Positions 35,483 to 47,400 of a DNA stretch of 64,000 nt are shown one piece after another. Origin of the DNA: Plazaster borealis (Eukaryota; Echinodermata; Asteroidea; Forcipulatida; Labidiasteridae); the NCBI GenBank assembly GCA_021014325.1, contig CM037472.1, positions 3,410,001 through 3,474,000 on the forward strand, written 5' to 3'. Both the position numbers and the translations under genes were made by a program. The notes under the pieces are model-generated. The model saw nothing but the letters and a program-made list of their open reading frames with translations. It was not told the DNA's origin and ran no database searches. Each line of letters begins with the position of its first letter. Within the stretch, counting starts at the first letter, position 1.

Positions 35483-38400
35483 AAACCATTGATTGACTAA
35501 AATGCTAACAAGTTCTGAAACAAACCAAAGTTGAATCAAGCTTCTTTTTTTAAAAGAATGATTTTCTTGAATGATGAATTATTTTTGCTGTCTTTATATG
35601 AACGAGTCTAAAATATGTTTCAGATAATAAACACGTTTTGTGGATGGAATGTCTTTCTTGATAATTGTGACCGCAGTCAAAACAGGGAAACTTAAAAAAA
35701 AGGAATAAAAAATCTTGAAGCATCAATGTTGTACCTTGTCCGTTGACAGCCATGTGGTGAGATGGGGTCATAGTATGTTACAGCCATGTGTGTTCATGCA
35801 ATACATTAATGTGATAATGGGTTTAGTTCACTTTAACACACGTTTTACACACCAACAGTTATGTGATTGTCATGTGTTTTAACATTAGTCTGTCGTGGAG
35901 GGTTTTTTTATGAATGCAGTGATGGGTTTACACTCATGATAACGCACTGGTCTGTGATGCAAACATGCTATTTTGCATGTGTGAAAACTCAACATTGTTT
36001 GTCATTAACTCTCTACCTTAACTGTGACCATCAAGCCAATGTACATTGTATGGGAATCTGATAACAGCCTGAGAAAACACCCGGGCCCAATTTCACAAAG
36101 CATGTAAGCACAAAAACTTGCTAAGCACAGAAAACAATTGCTTAAGTAAAACAGGTTACTATTCAAAATACCATACAGTTACTGGTAACCCACTCATTTC
36201 TTGCTTAGCAAAGAAGTTTGCTGATCAGAATTTTCCGCCCAGGGCCTAATTTCATAAAGCCTGTATGCACAAAAATTTGCTTAGCACAGAACATTGCTTG
36301 GCAGAAACAGGTATCCAGTCAAAACTCCATTAAGCTTACATCATTGCAATTGGTGCCCCATTTAATGTCTTTGCTTAGCAAGGAAATTCTCTGAGCAGTA
36401 TTTTCTGCTGCAACAGCTTTATGAAATTGCGCCAAGAGCTTCTACAATGTACTTGCAAGACATGCTGCTGTGTTTTTCTTGGGCAAACTTTTCAAGCACA
36501 AGAGCTTTTATTATTTTTTAGCAAAATGGCAATAGGGTTGTTTCTGCTTTCACATTAACTATACTACAAAATCCACACCACAGCGTTAACAAATATAGCT
36601 ATCTAAATTTACTCTTAAAGACAATCTGTCAGCCTCAAGGTAGTGATGAACATAATGGAAAATATCACTCCTATCACCCCCCCCTCCTATCTCATCCCAT
36701 CCCGACAAAACAAGAGCAGCACTAAACTGACAAAGTTCTCATTGTCATTAATCTTTCTGTATTTTAGTTGTACAGTAGGATCAAATGAGTTTAGACAAGG
36801 AGACAGGCCAAACATGTACATGTATCTACTGCATTCACTCCAGCTAGTCACTCCAGTTAGTTTTTTGGGGGTTTTTTTCCCCCCCAAACCTTGGCTTAGT
36901 CTCCAGCTGCAGGCTTTGGGCACCGTTTGATGATGAAGCACTGTGCAAAATGCACACTACTCCAACCTAGATGGTAGAACCAAGATGGTGGAACCAAGAT
37001 GGTGGAACCAAGATGGTGGAACCAAGATGGTGGAACCGAGATGGTGGAACCGAGTTGGTGGAGCCAAGATGGTGGAACCAAGATGGTGGAGCCAAGATGG
37101 CAGAACCAAGATGGCGGAACCAAGATGGTGGAACCGAGATGGTGGAACCAAGTTGGTGGAGCCAAGATGGTGGAACCAAGATGGTGGAACCAAGATGGCA
37201 GAACCAAGATGGCGGAACCAAGATGGCGGACCAAGATGGCGGAACCAAGATGGTGGAACCAAGATGGTGGAACCAAGATGGTGGAACCTCAGCTGGAGCC
37301 CAAGCCTAGGTTTGGCAAAGACCTTTAGTATGGTGAAGGGTTTCTGGTACTGTGCAAGTATCATGGATTTCAGGCCCCCATGATTAGTCAGAAATCTAAC
37401 ACAAGTGGATATCTAAGGAATCAACTCTAGGGAACCCAAGATTAATTAAACTGCCTCTCACCTCTCAGACAACTGTTCAAATCCCACTTCGGACCGGAAC
37501 TTTGTATGTGGATTGTTTTTCAGTCTCTACCTAAATTGCATGGGTTTTCTTTCCCCCAGTTGTTTTTTCCTGTTCACATCTAAAACTGATATTCCTTCAA
37601 CATCTTCTCTTCCCAGGTATCTACACAGGCCTAGAATATTGCAAGGCCATTTCATTTTGCAAACGGCACTTCCATTGGAAAATCTCAAAAGTCTATGGGA
37701 AACTTTTGAAGGGGGTACCAGGGCCAAGACAAGGGCCACGGAGGCCATGGCCTCTGTTGTTATTCCAGGCCTGTCTTCAGGTATACAGAATACAGTGCCT
37801 AGCACGATTCTTTGGTTTCATTACCAGAAAGATATCATATCGCTTTGATTCTACTGACCTCATCCGTGATACCAGCCTTGGCTCTGAGTTCTGACGAAGC
37901 TTTCTTCTCGGCTGTATACAGTGCCTGAGTCTTCTTCAGCATGGCCTGGAGTTTGGCTGCGGCCATGCCAAGGTCTTTAGTCAGCCCCTTCTCTTTCTGA
38001 AGGGCTGCCTTTACAGTCTTAATCTCCTGGTGAGAGTGTTAATGACGGAGGGGGGATTAGTTACATCACTAGGAGATTAATTACATCACTAGGAGATTAA
38101 CTACGTCACTAGGAGATTAATTACACCACTAGTTAGGTAAGTTGGGTGAGTGTAATTGACCCCTTGCACAGACGGTGTAACACCCATCAAGTTTTTATGT
38201 TTTCCTTCTTTGAGCTGTGTACAAATTATGCCTGCAGGAAGTCCACTGCTCTGTGGCTCTTTTGTCAACATGTGATGTCACAGGTCACATGGTCTAAATG
38301 ACAAGAATTGATCACTTCAAATTCAGAAAACAATTTGCCTTTTCGTAGTTCTACAAACGATGATTGAAAGTCTTCCATTCTGATAAAAAAAAGCATTTTT

Positions 38401-41400
38401 TACAAAGTTTACTGTTTTTAGTTTATTTTGCTCTTCTGCAGATTTCGCTGACATTACTCCCAAGTTTATTACTTCTGTATAATGCCCTCAATAGATGTGT
38501 AGCGAAAGTAAAACAAAAATGTTTCAATTTTAAGACAGATTTGAGCACTCAAGCTACAGGTGATTATAGGCAAGCTTTGAGGTACATATTTTGCATGCAT
38601 ACCAACTCTGTACTGAAAGTGTGCATAGCGTTTCACACAGTACATGATATAGCAATGGGAGATTTTGCAACACCAGGTACCCAACTTCATAGAGCTGCTT
38701 AAGCAGTGCTTAACAATTTTCTGCTAAGCCAAAAGGAGCAGGATACCATACATAAATTGTGCATGTGACATGGTATTTTGGCTGGTAGCCTAATTCTGGT
38801 AACCTAATTACTTTTGTGCTTAAGCAGCTCTATGAAATTGGGCCCAGGTGGCAAAGACTTACCGGGTAAATTTCCATTCTTTACAGCAATCTGAGCATGC
38901 GCACATTATTGAGAACAATGGATTCACCAAGTAAGTCTGCTGCCACCTAGTGTCCACACAAATCTCCCATAAAAGGCAAATACCGAAGCTTGTTCTTTAA
39001 TGAATTGCAAACTAAGCATGATTACACACACATGACAGAGCTCCCAATTTCTGGTTTGAAGGATGGAATTTTGGAAAAAAGGGTAACGGAAATTCTAAAC
39101 TGTTAAGAAATGTTTACATTTAATATTTGTACCAATAATTCAACTTGTATTCATGTAGGTTCCCACAAAACAACTTTGGTTGGTATTATTGTTTTTTATA
39201 AAGCATCTCAAGATGAAAGCGTTTCTTTAATATTTGGCGCTTGAATTTGTTTATTAAGGGACCAAGATATCTTGGCAGAAAAAAAAATCATAATAATTAG
39301 TTTTGTCCTTTGTCCAATCGAATCAAATACACTTATGAGCATGATCTGAAACACATTTCCTTCACCATTTTATTGAGCAGGCTTTATTTTTGTATTCAAA
39401 TATTGCACACATTGAAGGCTGCAATGTAAGCATAGATTGATAAGATCAGTCAAAACGACTCCTTGACTAGCTCCCAAGTCCTTTCACTACCAAGATGCAA
39501 AGCTACTGTATAATGTCAGGCGCTTTGTGCTTCAAAACACACTGCCAATAATAAACCTTTACTCTGGTCGCAGTATTAGGGGACAGAAGGGTTTAGACTA
39601 GAGAGAAGGTACAACATTGTTTTTCTTAAAGTGTCAAGTCATATCTGTCGGCTGTAGTGTAAGGCCGTGTCCATTGGCGACTACGGCTATGGCTAGACTT
39701 CCGCTAAATCATGCGTTGAAGTATAGGACGTTCTTAGCAATATGCTTAGCAACAGTCGTAGCCAGAGCCATCAATTCAAATACAGCCTAAATATACAACA
39801 AACATAGCCTCTCCAAAACAGGCTTACAAATTATTATAGAAATCGTTATCTGCTGTCCACAATTGCAGGGGAAAAATTGTTGGACGGCAACTTATATTCA
39901 TTGTAATATTGTGTTCTCTCCGACAGTTATGTGATAATTGGTTGAGCTTTGAAAACTGTTGTTTTCAAAACTTTAAGCGACACATTAACGTTTGTACAAT
40001 GCTCTACCTCTGAAGTAAAACAAATAAAAGGAGTAAGGAGAAAATTCTGTACAACCAGAGTGAAGTTGACTGATTCTGGTGAATATTAAAATGTTATGCT
40101 AGTTTGATTCCAACAGTAGGTGATTTGTTTATTTGTGATTTATGTCGAGAATATTGTGAGTGTTAATCACAGATGCCTCCCACGTGTCAAATTAATAAGA
40201 TCAAGGCATTTGTTGAATTAAAATAAAACTTTTGGGGGGTTTTGATACAAAGATGATGATGATAAAACAAAAATTGCTAAGCTATCGAAACTTTCTGCTT
40301 GAATTGTGTCTCCTCAACCCCTTACAGTACAGAGACTACAACTATCTCCGATGTCCCACAGTGATGAAGCCGATAAACTAATCACTTAAAGTTATTTACT
40401 CTCGAGGGCAAAACTTCCTTCCTTATATAGTGCAGCCACCATACCAATGCAGATATATTGTACTCTGAAGCAACTTCAGTAAAGTGTCTTGCAAAAGGAC
40501 ACAAGTGTCACGACCAGGATTTGAACCCACATTACTGTGACTTAGCCATCAGATCTTGAGTTTTGCACGCTAGACCGCTCGGCTATGACACGCCACCGAC
40601 ACGCCAATCGCCATATAACTTAGCAGGTAACAACTAAAAAACCATACACATTAAACAGCATTTTGGCTGGTGACCTTTTTCCGCTCAGTATAACTTGTGC
40701 TTTTCATCTAAGCAGGAATATGAAAATTAACTCTGGTCCCAATTTCATAAAGCTGTGAGGCAGTAAATTGTGCTCAGTGAACTTTTCTACTCAGCAAAAA
40801 TTAGCAGGGAACCAGTCACCAATAATATACAAAACATGGTAGGCTGGTAACCTGTTGCTGTGCTTAGCAGCAAACGTTTGTGCTTAAACAGCTTTATGAA
40901 ATAAGGCACCAGTTTTTTTGTGACTCCTCATTAATATTTCCCATCAGAAATTTATATTTTCCTCTGGTCTTTTGCCAACTGAGTTACTCCTTCAAAACGA
41001 ACAGAAGGAATTTCTTAGGAAAACTTTGCTTCCCAAACCTTTCCCACAAAGCAACGAGATAGGAGAAGACACATCTTTCAAGCAAAATGTTTTGAAATAG
41101 CTGAAGAAAAAAAACGGTCAGTTTGTAGAAGAAAGAAAACATGATGATTTGGTTACGTCTGTTATCACAGATATGTGCACCATTCAGTACACACAGCCAT
41201 GAAAAAAAATATAGAAATAAATAAATTCCCAAAGTGGCTAGCAAATAGTTGTGTATGCATCAAAGCATTTTTACAAGCTGCGTCATTTGCCCTGTTGATT
41301 AGAGGAGATAGAAGTGATCATAAAGTATCAAATGAAGAAACACAAGTTAAAGAACAATCGTCTGCAATAAAAAATCAACATGCGAGCAAAGCAAATCGTA

Positions 41401-44400
41401 ACCGACGGCAACTAATAACAAACACTCTGTAAACACTTCCTGGTGGAACACAATTCTGTGAAATCTTTTTTTTAAAGATGTTGCTCTCATTAAAGGGACA
41501 CGTTGTCTTGGATTGGGTGAGTTGGTCTATGAAAAGTGTTTGTAACCGTTTGTTGTAAAATGCATATGGTTAGAAAGATGTTTTAAAAGTAGAATACAAT
41601 GATCCACACAAGTATGTCTCGAAATTGCGTGGTTTTCCCTTTACTTTGCGAACTAACACGGTCCGCCATTTTGTGGAGTCAAAAATTTGACTCTACAAAA
41701 TGGCGTGCCATGTTAGTTTACGATGTGAAAGGAAAACCACGCAATTTCGAGGCATATTTGTGTGGATCATTTTATTCTACTTTAAAATACCACTCTAACC
41801 ATATGCATTTCATAACAAACGGTTTCAAACGCTTTTTCATGGACCAACTCACCCGATCCAAGGCAACGTGTCCCTTTAATGATGATTACTTTTTCCCCAT
41901 AAAATAAAATGTCTGATAAAAGTCACGAATGACATTTTATGGGTTTACCAGAAGGATGTGTACTGTGTGATTAAACACAGTAATCTGGTCATCATTGTAC
42001 ATACATCCTGTCCAAGTACATGTTGGCATTGGAAAGATTAATACAACCCATAGAAATACATGTAGAGCCCAGAGAATGCCAAGGGTAGGCATACATACAG
42101 CTGTGGGGACTTTGACACAATGGAATAAAGGTCCCCACTAACGATTTTCTTTGGTGAACTTGGTCCCCACAAGGGAATTCTTCAGAAAAGAGAATAATAC
42201 AACAACAATGCCGTGTCGTTGCCGAGCAGAGAAGAGCACCGGACTCAAGCTCTTGTGTTTCTGCTCAGCAGGGTGTGGGTTCGAGTCCCGGTCGTGACAC
42301 TTGTGTCCTTAAGCAAGACACTCAACCATAATTGCTAACAATGCAATGTGCCACACGTGTATGGCACAATGGCGACACACATTTCCATGGTTTTTATTGG
42401 TTGATGTATTACGATGTAGCCATTGTAAAAAAACCACTACATAATAAAGTGGATGCATGCATCCATTAATTGGTCTCCCAACTGACCCGCAAGGCGACTC
42501 ACTCAGCGTTCTCTAGGTTCGATTTCTACAATTCGAGTTTTCCGACCTTTCCAGTGCAAACCATTTCAAGGTAACACTCAACATTCATTTAAAAAAAACT
42601 GAAAAAGTGTAAATTGGGTTTTAAAGGTATCATACATTTTTGGTAATGACTCTGAAAATTAATGGCAGCAGCTTTGGATAGAATAATGAATTTTTAGATA
42701 CTTTTCACTTAAAAGTACTGCGGTTATGGAATAAGATATCACTTCTTATCCCCAAAAAATTGAATCTGAGAAGCGTTACGGCGGTAATGCTTCTCAGAGT
42801 GTGTATTCCAATTGCAGATTATCCTTCCTACGTGGACATAACCGCTCCAGATTTTCGGCAATATCTCAAAAAACGCTACCACCTTTTGAAATGAAATTTT
42901 CACAGGTTAGTTTTATGGTATATATCTACAACTATATAGGATTAACACAAACAGTGGGTTCCAATTACCAAATGTATACAGCACCTTTAACTCCCTCCCT
43001 TCTAGCATATTTTTTTTTGCTTGTGAAAATATTGAACCCCCCTACAGGTTATGGATGAGCAAGCAAGAGCTCACAAGACACAGACAGCTACTGCTTAAAG
43101 CTATCAGCAACTTTGCCATTAACCTACAAAAGCAACTCAGCATTTTTTAATTGCTTCAATGTCCATGGAGCAAAGGAAAATTTTTAAACACTGATTAGAT
43201 GTCATTTTAATAGCACAAGAGAACTTGATGAGATCAAAAGAAAGATTTAATGGAGACAGTTGGGGGAAGAATCAACTGAAATGCAGTTGGTTGAAAATCA
43301 GTGTCTCTTGTGCACTATATAAGGTATGATCATAGATTGGTTATTGTCAACGTAATGCTAATAATTTGTAGGCAAACTTATAAACAAATACACAATAACA
43401 GTCACATTGTGAAAGTTTCAGCTGAATACAGTGTCACCTTGTTGAGAAAACAGCAACAAAAGTCATGGTATTTTCACAAAATTGTCGAATCCATCAACGC
43501 TTAGCGTATCTCTGACCGAAGCATTCGACACCAACCCTCATCAATCTGAGAAACGATTCACGCATGAATCGTTTCTCAGATTCAAAATGTTTTGTGGTGA
43601 AAAATCATCCAAACCTTATATCACTTTGAATGGAATCCTTTCTCAAAACAGTTTAAACTATCAACAGCTGCAGTGCTTCTCACCAAGTAAGTTTTGATGG
43701 TCATTCATTTTGGGGGGTATTTACCAATCTATGATCCTACCCTTTAACCACAAACAACATTCAAATTCAACCCTTGCAGAGAAGAGAAACAGACAGAAAA
43801 GAATCCAAATCATCTTTAGAAGTGAGGTGAATGATTCGTGAAGCATGAGGGGATTCCCCTGTACAAAATAGATGCACACTGTAAGACACACACACACACA
43901 CACAGTTCAAAATCATACATGAAAGAAGAGGACAGGTGTGTATAGAATGAACACATGCTTGGCACACAGTACAGCATGATGACTGAAAAAGACTCATTGT
44001 TCACAAGATCAGATTCTTTTTGAGGTTCAGAGGTGGGTTAGATCTGGACAATGCCAGTACAGGTATCCGCTATGAGCACAACCTTCAGAGGGGGGTTTCT
44101 GTTTAGCTTGACAATTTGGCTCGATAACCCTGGTGACAAACTTAGTGTGTATTGTGAGCCACTCCCTATATATCTGAGATGAAGGTACATGGTGTAAATC
44201 TCACAGATAAGTTGGTCTAAAAATTGCACAATATTTTTACTGCAACAAGTTTTTATTCACAGTTACTGATAAAAATAGCAACCAAAGATGGCTACTTAAT
44301 TGTCAGATTTCAATCTAGAAAACCATTCTTCTGAGAATAATTCTTGGTAAGGAACAGTGTTGTTGTGCTCAGAGCGGATATGCTGTATAACAAAACAAAT

Positions 44401-47400
44401 TAAGTGAGAACAGTTATTAGTGGATAGAGAGTTAAAAAAGAAATCAATCATTTATAGAATCTTTGCTTGTGAGGCAGAAATGTTATCTTCTTCCAGTCTG
44501 AACTACACATAGTGAGTGACTCGTACTTCCTCATGGCTTCCTGTTGACTCGGGAGTCTCTACAGGCCCCTTCTTCGCCGCCTCGACATCGTCTCTCAGTG
44601 AGGATATGGTGAGCTCCAAAACCTGCTTCTCCTTAGTAGCTACTTGTAAAGATACTTCAGTTCTCGCCAGGTTGGCCTGAACCTCCTCGACTTCCGATCT
44701 GGACTGGAGCAGCTTCTGCTGAGCCTCCTGGATTTCCGATTTGGACTGGAGCAGCTTCTGCTGAGCCTCCTGGACTTCCGATCTGGACTGGAGCAGCTTC
44801 TGCTGAGCCTCCTGGGCTTCCAATTTGGTCTGGAGCAGCCCCTGCTGAGCCTCCTCAACTTCCGATTTGGACTGGAGCAGCCCCTGTTTAGCCTCCTGCA
44901 GCTGAGCCGAAGACTGAGCAAACCTCTGCTCAGCCGTCTCAAGGCTCTGCTTGGTGCCGGCTAGTTCGGTGCGGAGCTGCTCCGAGGAGGATTTCAGGGA
45001 CCTGACCTCCTCCTGAAGGATGTCCTTCAAGCTGCTGGAGGACTTACGGAGTTGCTCGATGGTACTGTTGGCTTTGTCCAGGTCAGTGGAAAGTTTCTGA
45101 CCCTGTTCCTGTTCGCTGGCGAGGGCGGTCTTAACCTGCCGTATAGTCAAGGAGTACTGATCATGATAACACCATTCTCAATGCAGAGATAATGCAAAAA
45201 TACAATTTACAAACATAATGACATAAAGAATGGTGGTGGAAAATAATCGGTAATACTACTGTTTGTGTCCAGTTCTATCAAGGTGCAGCAACAATGACTC
45301 TCTGTAATGAAGGAAACTGTTTTTTAGTATTTCACGATGAGCTTAAAGGCACTGAACACGTTTAGAAATTGTCAAAGACCAGCGTTCTCACTTGGTGTAT
45401 CCCAAGATATGCATAAAATAACAAGCCTGTGAAAATTTGGGCTCAATTGGTCATCCAAGTTGCAAGAAAATGATGAAAGAAAAAACCCCCTTGTTGTACA
45501 AATTTGTGTGCTTTCAGATTAGGAATAAAAACTTCTGGCAAGAAGTTTTTATTATTTTAGTGAGAAATTACCTCTTTCTCAAAAACAACGTTACTTCAGA
45601 GGGAGTCGTTTCTCACAGTGTTTTATACTATCAACAGCTCTCTGTTGCTCGTTACCAAGTCAGTTTTTATGCTAATATATATTTTGAGTAATTACCAAAC
45701 GTGTACAGTGCCTTTAAGACATGGATGCAATGAATTTGTATGGCCTGACATGACTCGGACAGAGTCTTTCTCAAAGGCTAATAAATTGGAAATTAAAAAA
45801 ACAAAAATGGTTTCTTATCTGAACACCATTCATGTCACATACACTAAACTTCAAGAAAAGGAAACATTCCTTTTTTGTTCAGGAACTGGGGGGGGGCTGT
45901 GGTCAATAATAAAAAAGACATATAGTTATGAAGTTTTGCATGGTGTGGAAAGTGAGGAGAAAAAAATAGTTTACAGCAACCTCCTGCAGCCGAACAGAGC
46001 ATACTGTTCCAAACATCATGACTTATTCTTCCCTCTGGTTCTTCTCAGAACCACCCCTTCATCAGAGAAATTGTTTCATCGTTGTCTCCTGTAAACTACT
46101 TTAATTCTCACACCTAGTTTGACTTTGTCAAGGTACTGTTCATGGTAAACTGTTGCCTTACTCCATACTACCACACACTGAAAACATGGTGTAAAAACAT
46201 TGACTGCTTCGAGTGCTATGGTTAAAACTACGACTCCCAAGGTGATCCTCGGCGAGTTCTATTTTCCCGAGGAGAAGCCGAGGGAAAATCGACCGCTGCG
46301 GAGATCACCGAAGGAGCCCTAGTTTTAACACGAGTAAAAGCATTCAATATTTGTTTTATACCACCCCATGCATATGTTGTGCCTAGACGTCAAGGTGCAA
46401 AGAAGCTGCTGTTGCTATGGGTAAAAGTACACTGGTTGCTATGGGATAGTACATTGGTTGCTTTGGGTATAGTACGTTGCTTACTGCGTGTATAGTGCGT
46501 CTCGTTCGCGTGGTTTCTAGTAAAAATAAGACATCATGTGACGCGCTCTAAACCAATCAAAAGGCAGAATCTTTGTACGGGTGTTACATATAATCTCAAA
46601 TACAGTCTCTTACCCCCATGCACAATATCATTCACCATAACTATATGTAGAATCTGCAGTATGCCCCAACACACACGTTTTGAACAGCACCAAAGCTACA
46701 AGGGACCATACCTTAAGAGCCATTGGTCTGGCATTGTTTATCCTTAAAATACCCCCCACCAAAAAAACAAACCAAAAAAAAAAAAAAAAAGGGGGGGAAA
46801 AATGGCCCCTTTCCAGACAAAGGATATTCAAGTTCTTCCCAAGAAAAGTTCATATTACTTTTGCTGATTCATACCTAACCACCCTACAAACAATTGAACA
46901 CATTTTTAAAAATCTACGCAAGCATCAACAAGAGCATTTCCTTCAGAGCAAAGAGATTGTTACCTTTTGGAGTTCTTCAGAGCTGACGCTATTCTCAGCT
47001 CTCTGGTTGGCCGTGTTCAACTCCTCCATGAGTTGCCTGAGTTGATTCTGTACATCTTTCAGCTCGCGGCATGTGGACTCGTACTCGGTAGCAGACGCTG
47101 ATCGCTCCTTCTCCATCTGGCTGAGGCTGGTCTTGACCTTCTCCAGCTCGGCAGACAGAGCTTCCTTCTCAGCTGATACCTGAAAGGAAGGGAAGGCGAG
47201 AGTATAAGCCGACAATAAAGGTCCAAAACTACACTCCTGTGCCCAATTTCATAGAGCTGCTCAAAGGCCCTGTACACTATCGGTAAGATCGAAAAACACA
47301 AATGTTCACAGATTCACACACAACTTACATGATTTAAAGTAAGTAATGGTAGAAAGGGTTCCTTAAAATATTTCTGCCTACAATGCAATCGTTTCTGAGA

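Larger units (their letters stand above)
23330..37858 (-). other. Last intron of the RRBP1-like gene (14.5 kb)
   Basis: No additional exon recognised. It is a repeat store: foldbacks at 23,583 and 26,118, minisatellites at 25,640, 27,062, 34,829 and 36,968, SINE-like pieces at 29,494 and 30,600, a tRNA-like piece at 30,133, an inverted-repeat element at 31,199, MITE A at 32,706 and foldbacks at 33,580 and 36,083. Bases 27,150-29,400 show nothing I recognise. Confidence 0.7.
38027..44526 (-). other. Intron between exons k and j (6.5 kb)
   Basis: Holds a 20-base repeat near the exon k acceptor, foldbacks at 38,677, 39,660 and 40,735, tRNA-Leu-like SINE pieces at 40,440 and 42,212, MITEs at 41,493, 42,624 and 43,321 and a short (CA)n at 43,890. 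No extra exon seen. Confidence 0.7.
45157..46963 (-). other. Intron between exons j and i
   Basis: Carries MITE A (45,346-45,713), a 119-base foldback (46,217-46,335) and an A/G-run cluster near 46,765-46,800. No exon seen. Confidence 0.75.

Noticed and set aside
36896..37383. Several overlapping frames of 90-146 codons on both strands (GGTKMVEPRW and PPSWFHHLGST types)
   Set aside because: 14-base minisatellite without stops in any frame; not protein evidence.
44503..44526. TAG at 44,503 as the true end of the RRBP1-like protein
   Set aside because: A donor at 44,525 leads in phase to exon k, which continues the RRBP1 alignment (KEKGLTKDLG), and exon l supplies the family's GTSV end. Kept as a possible alternative end only.
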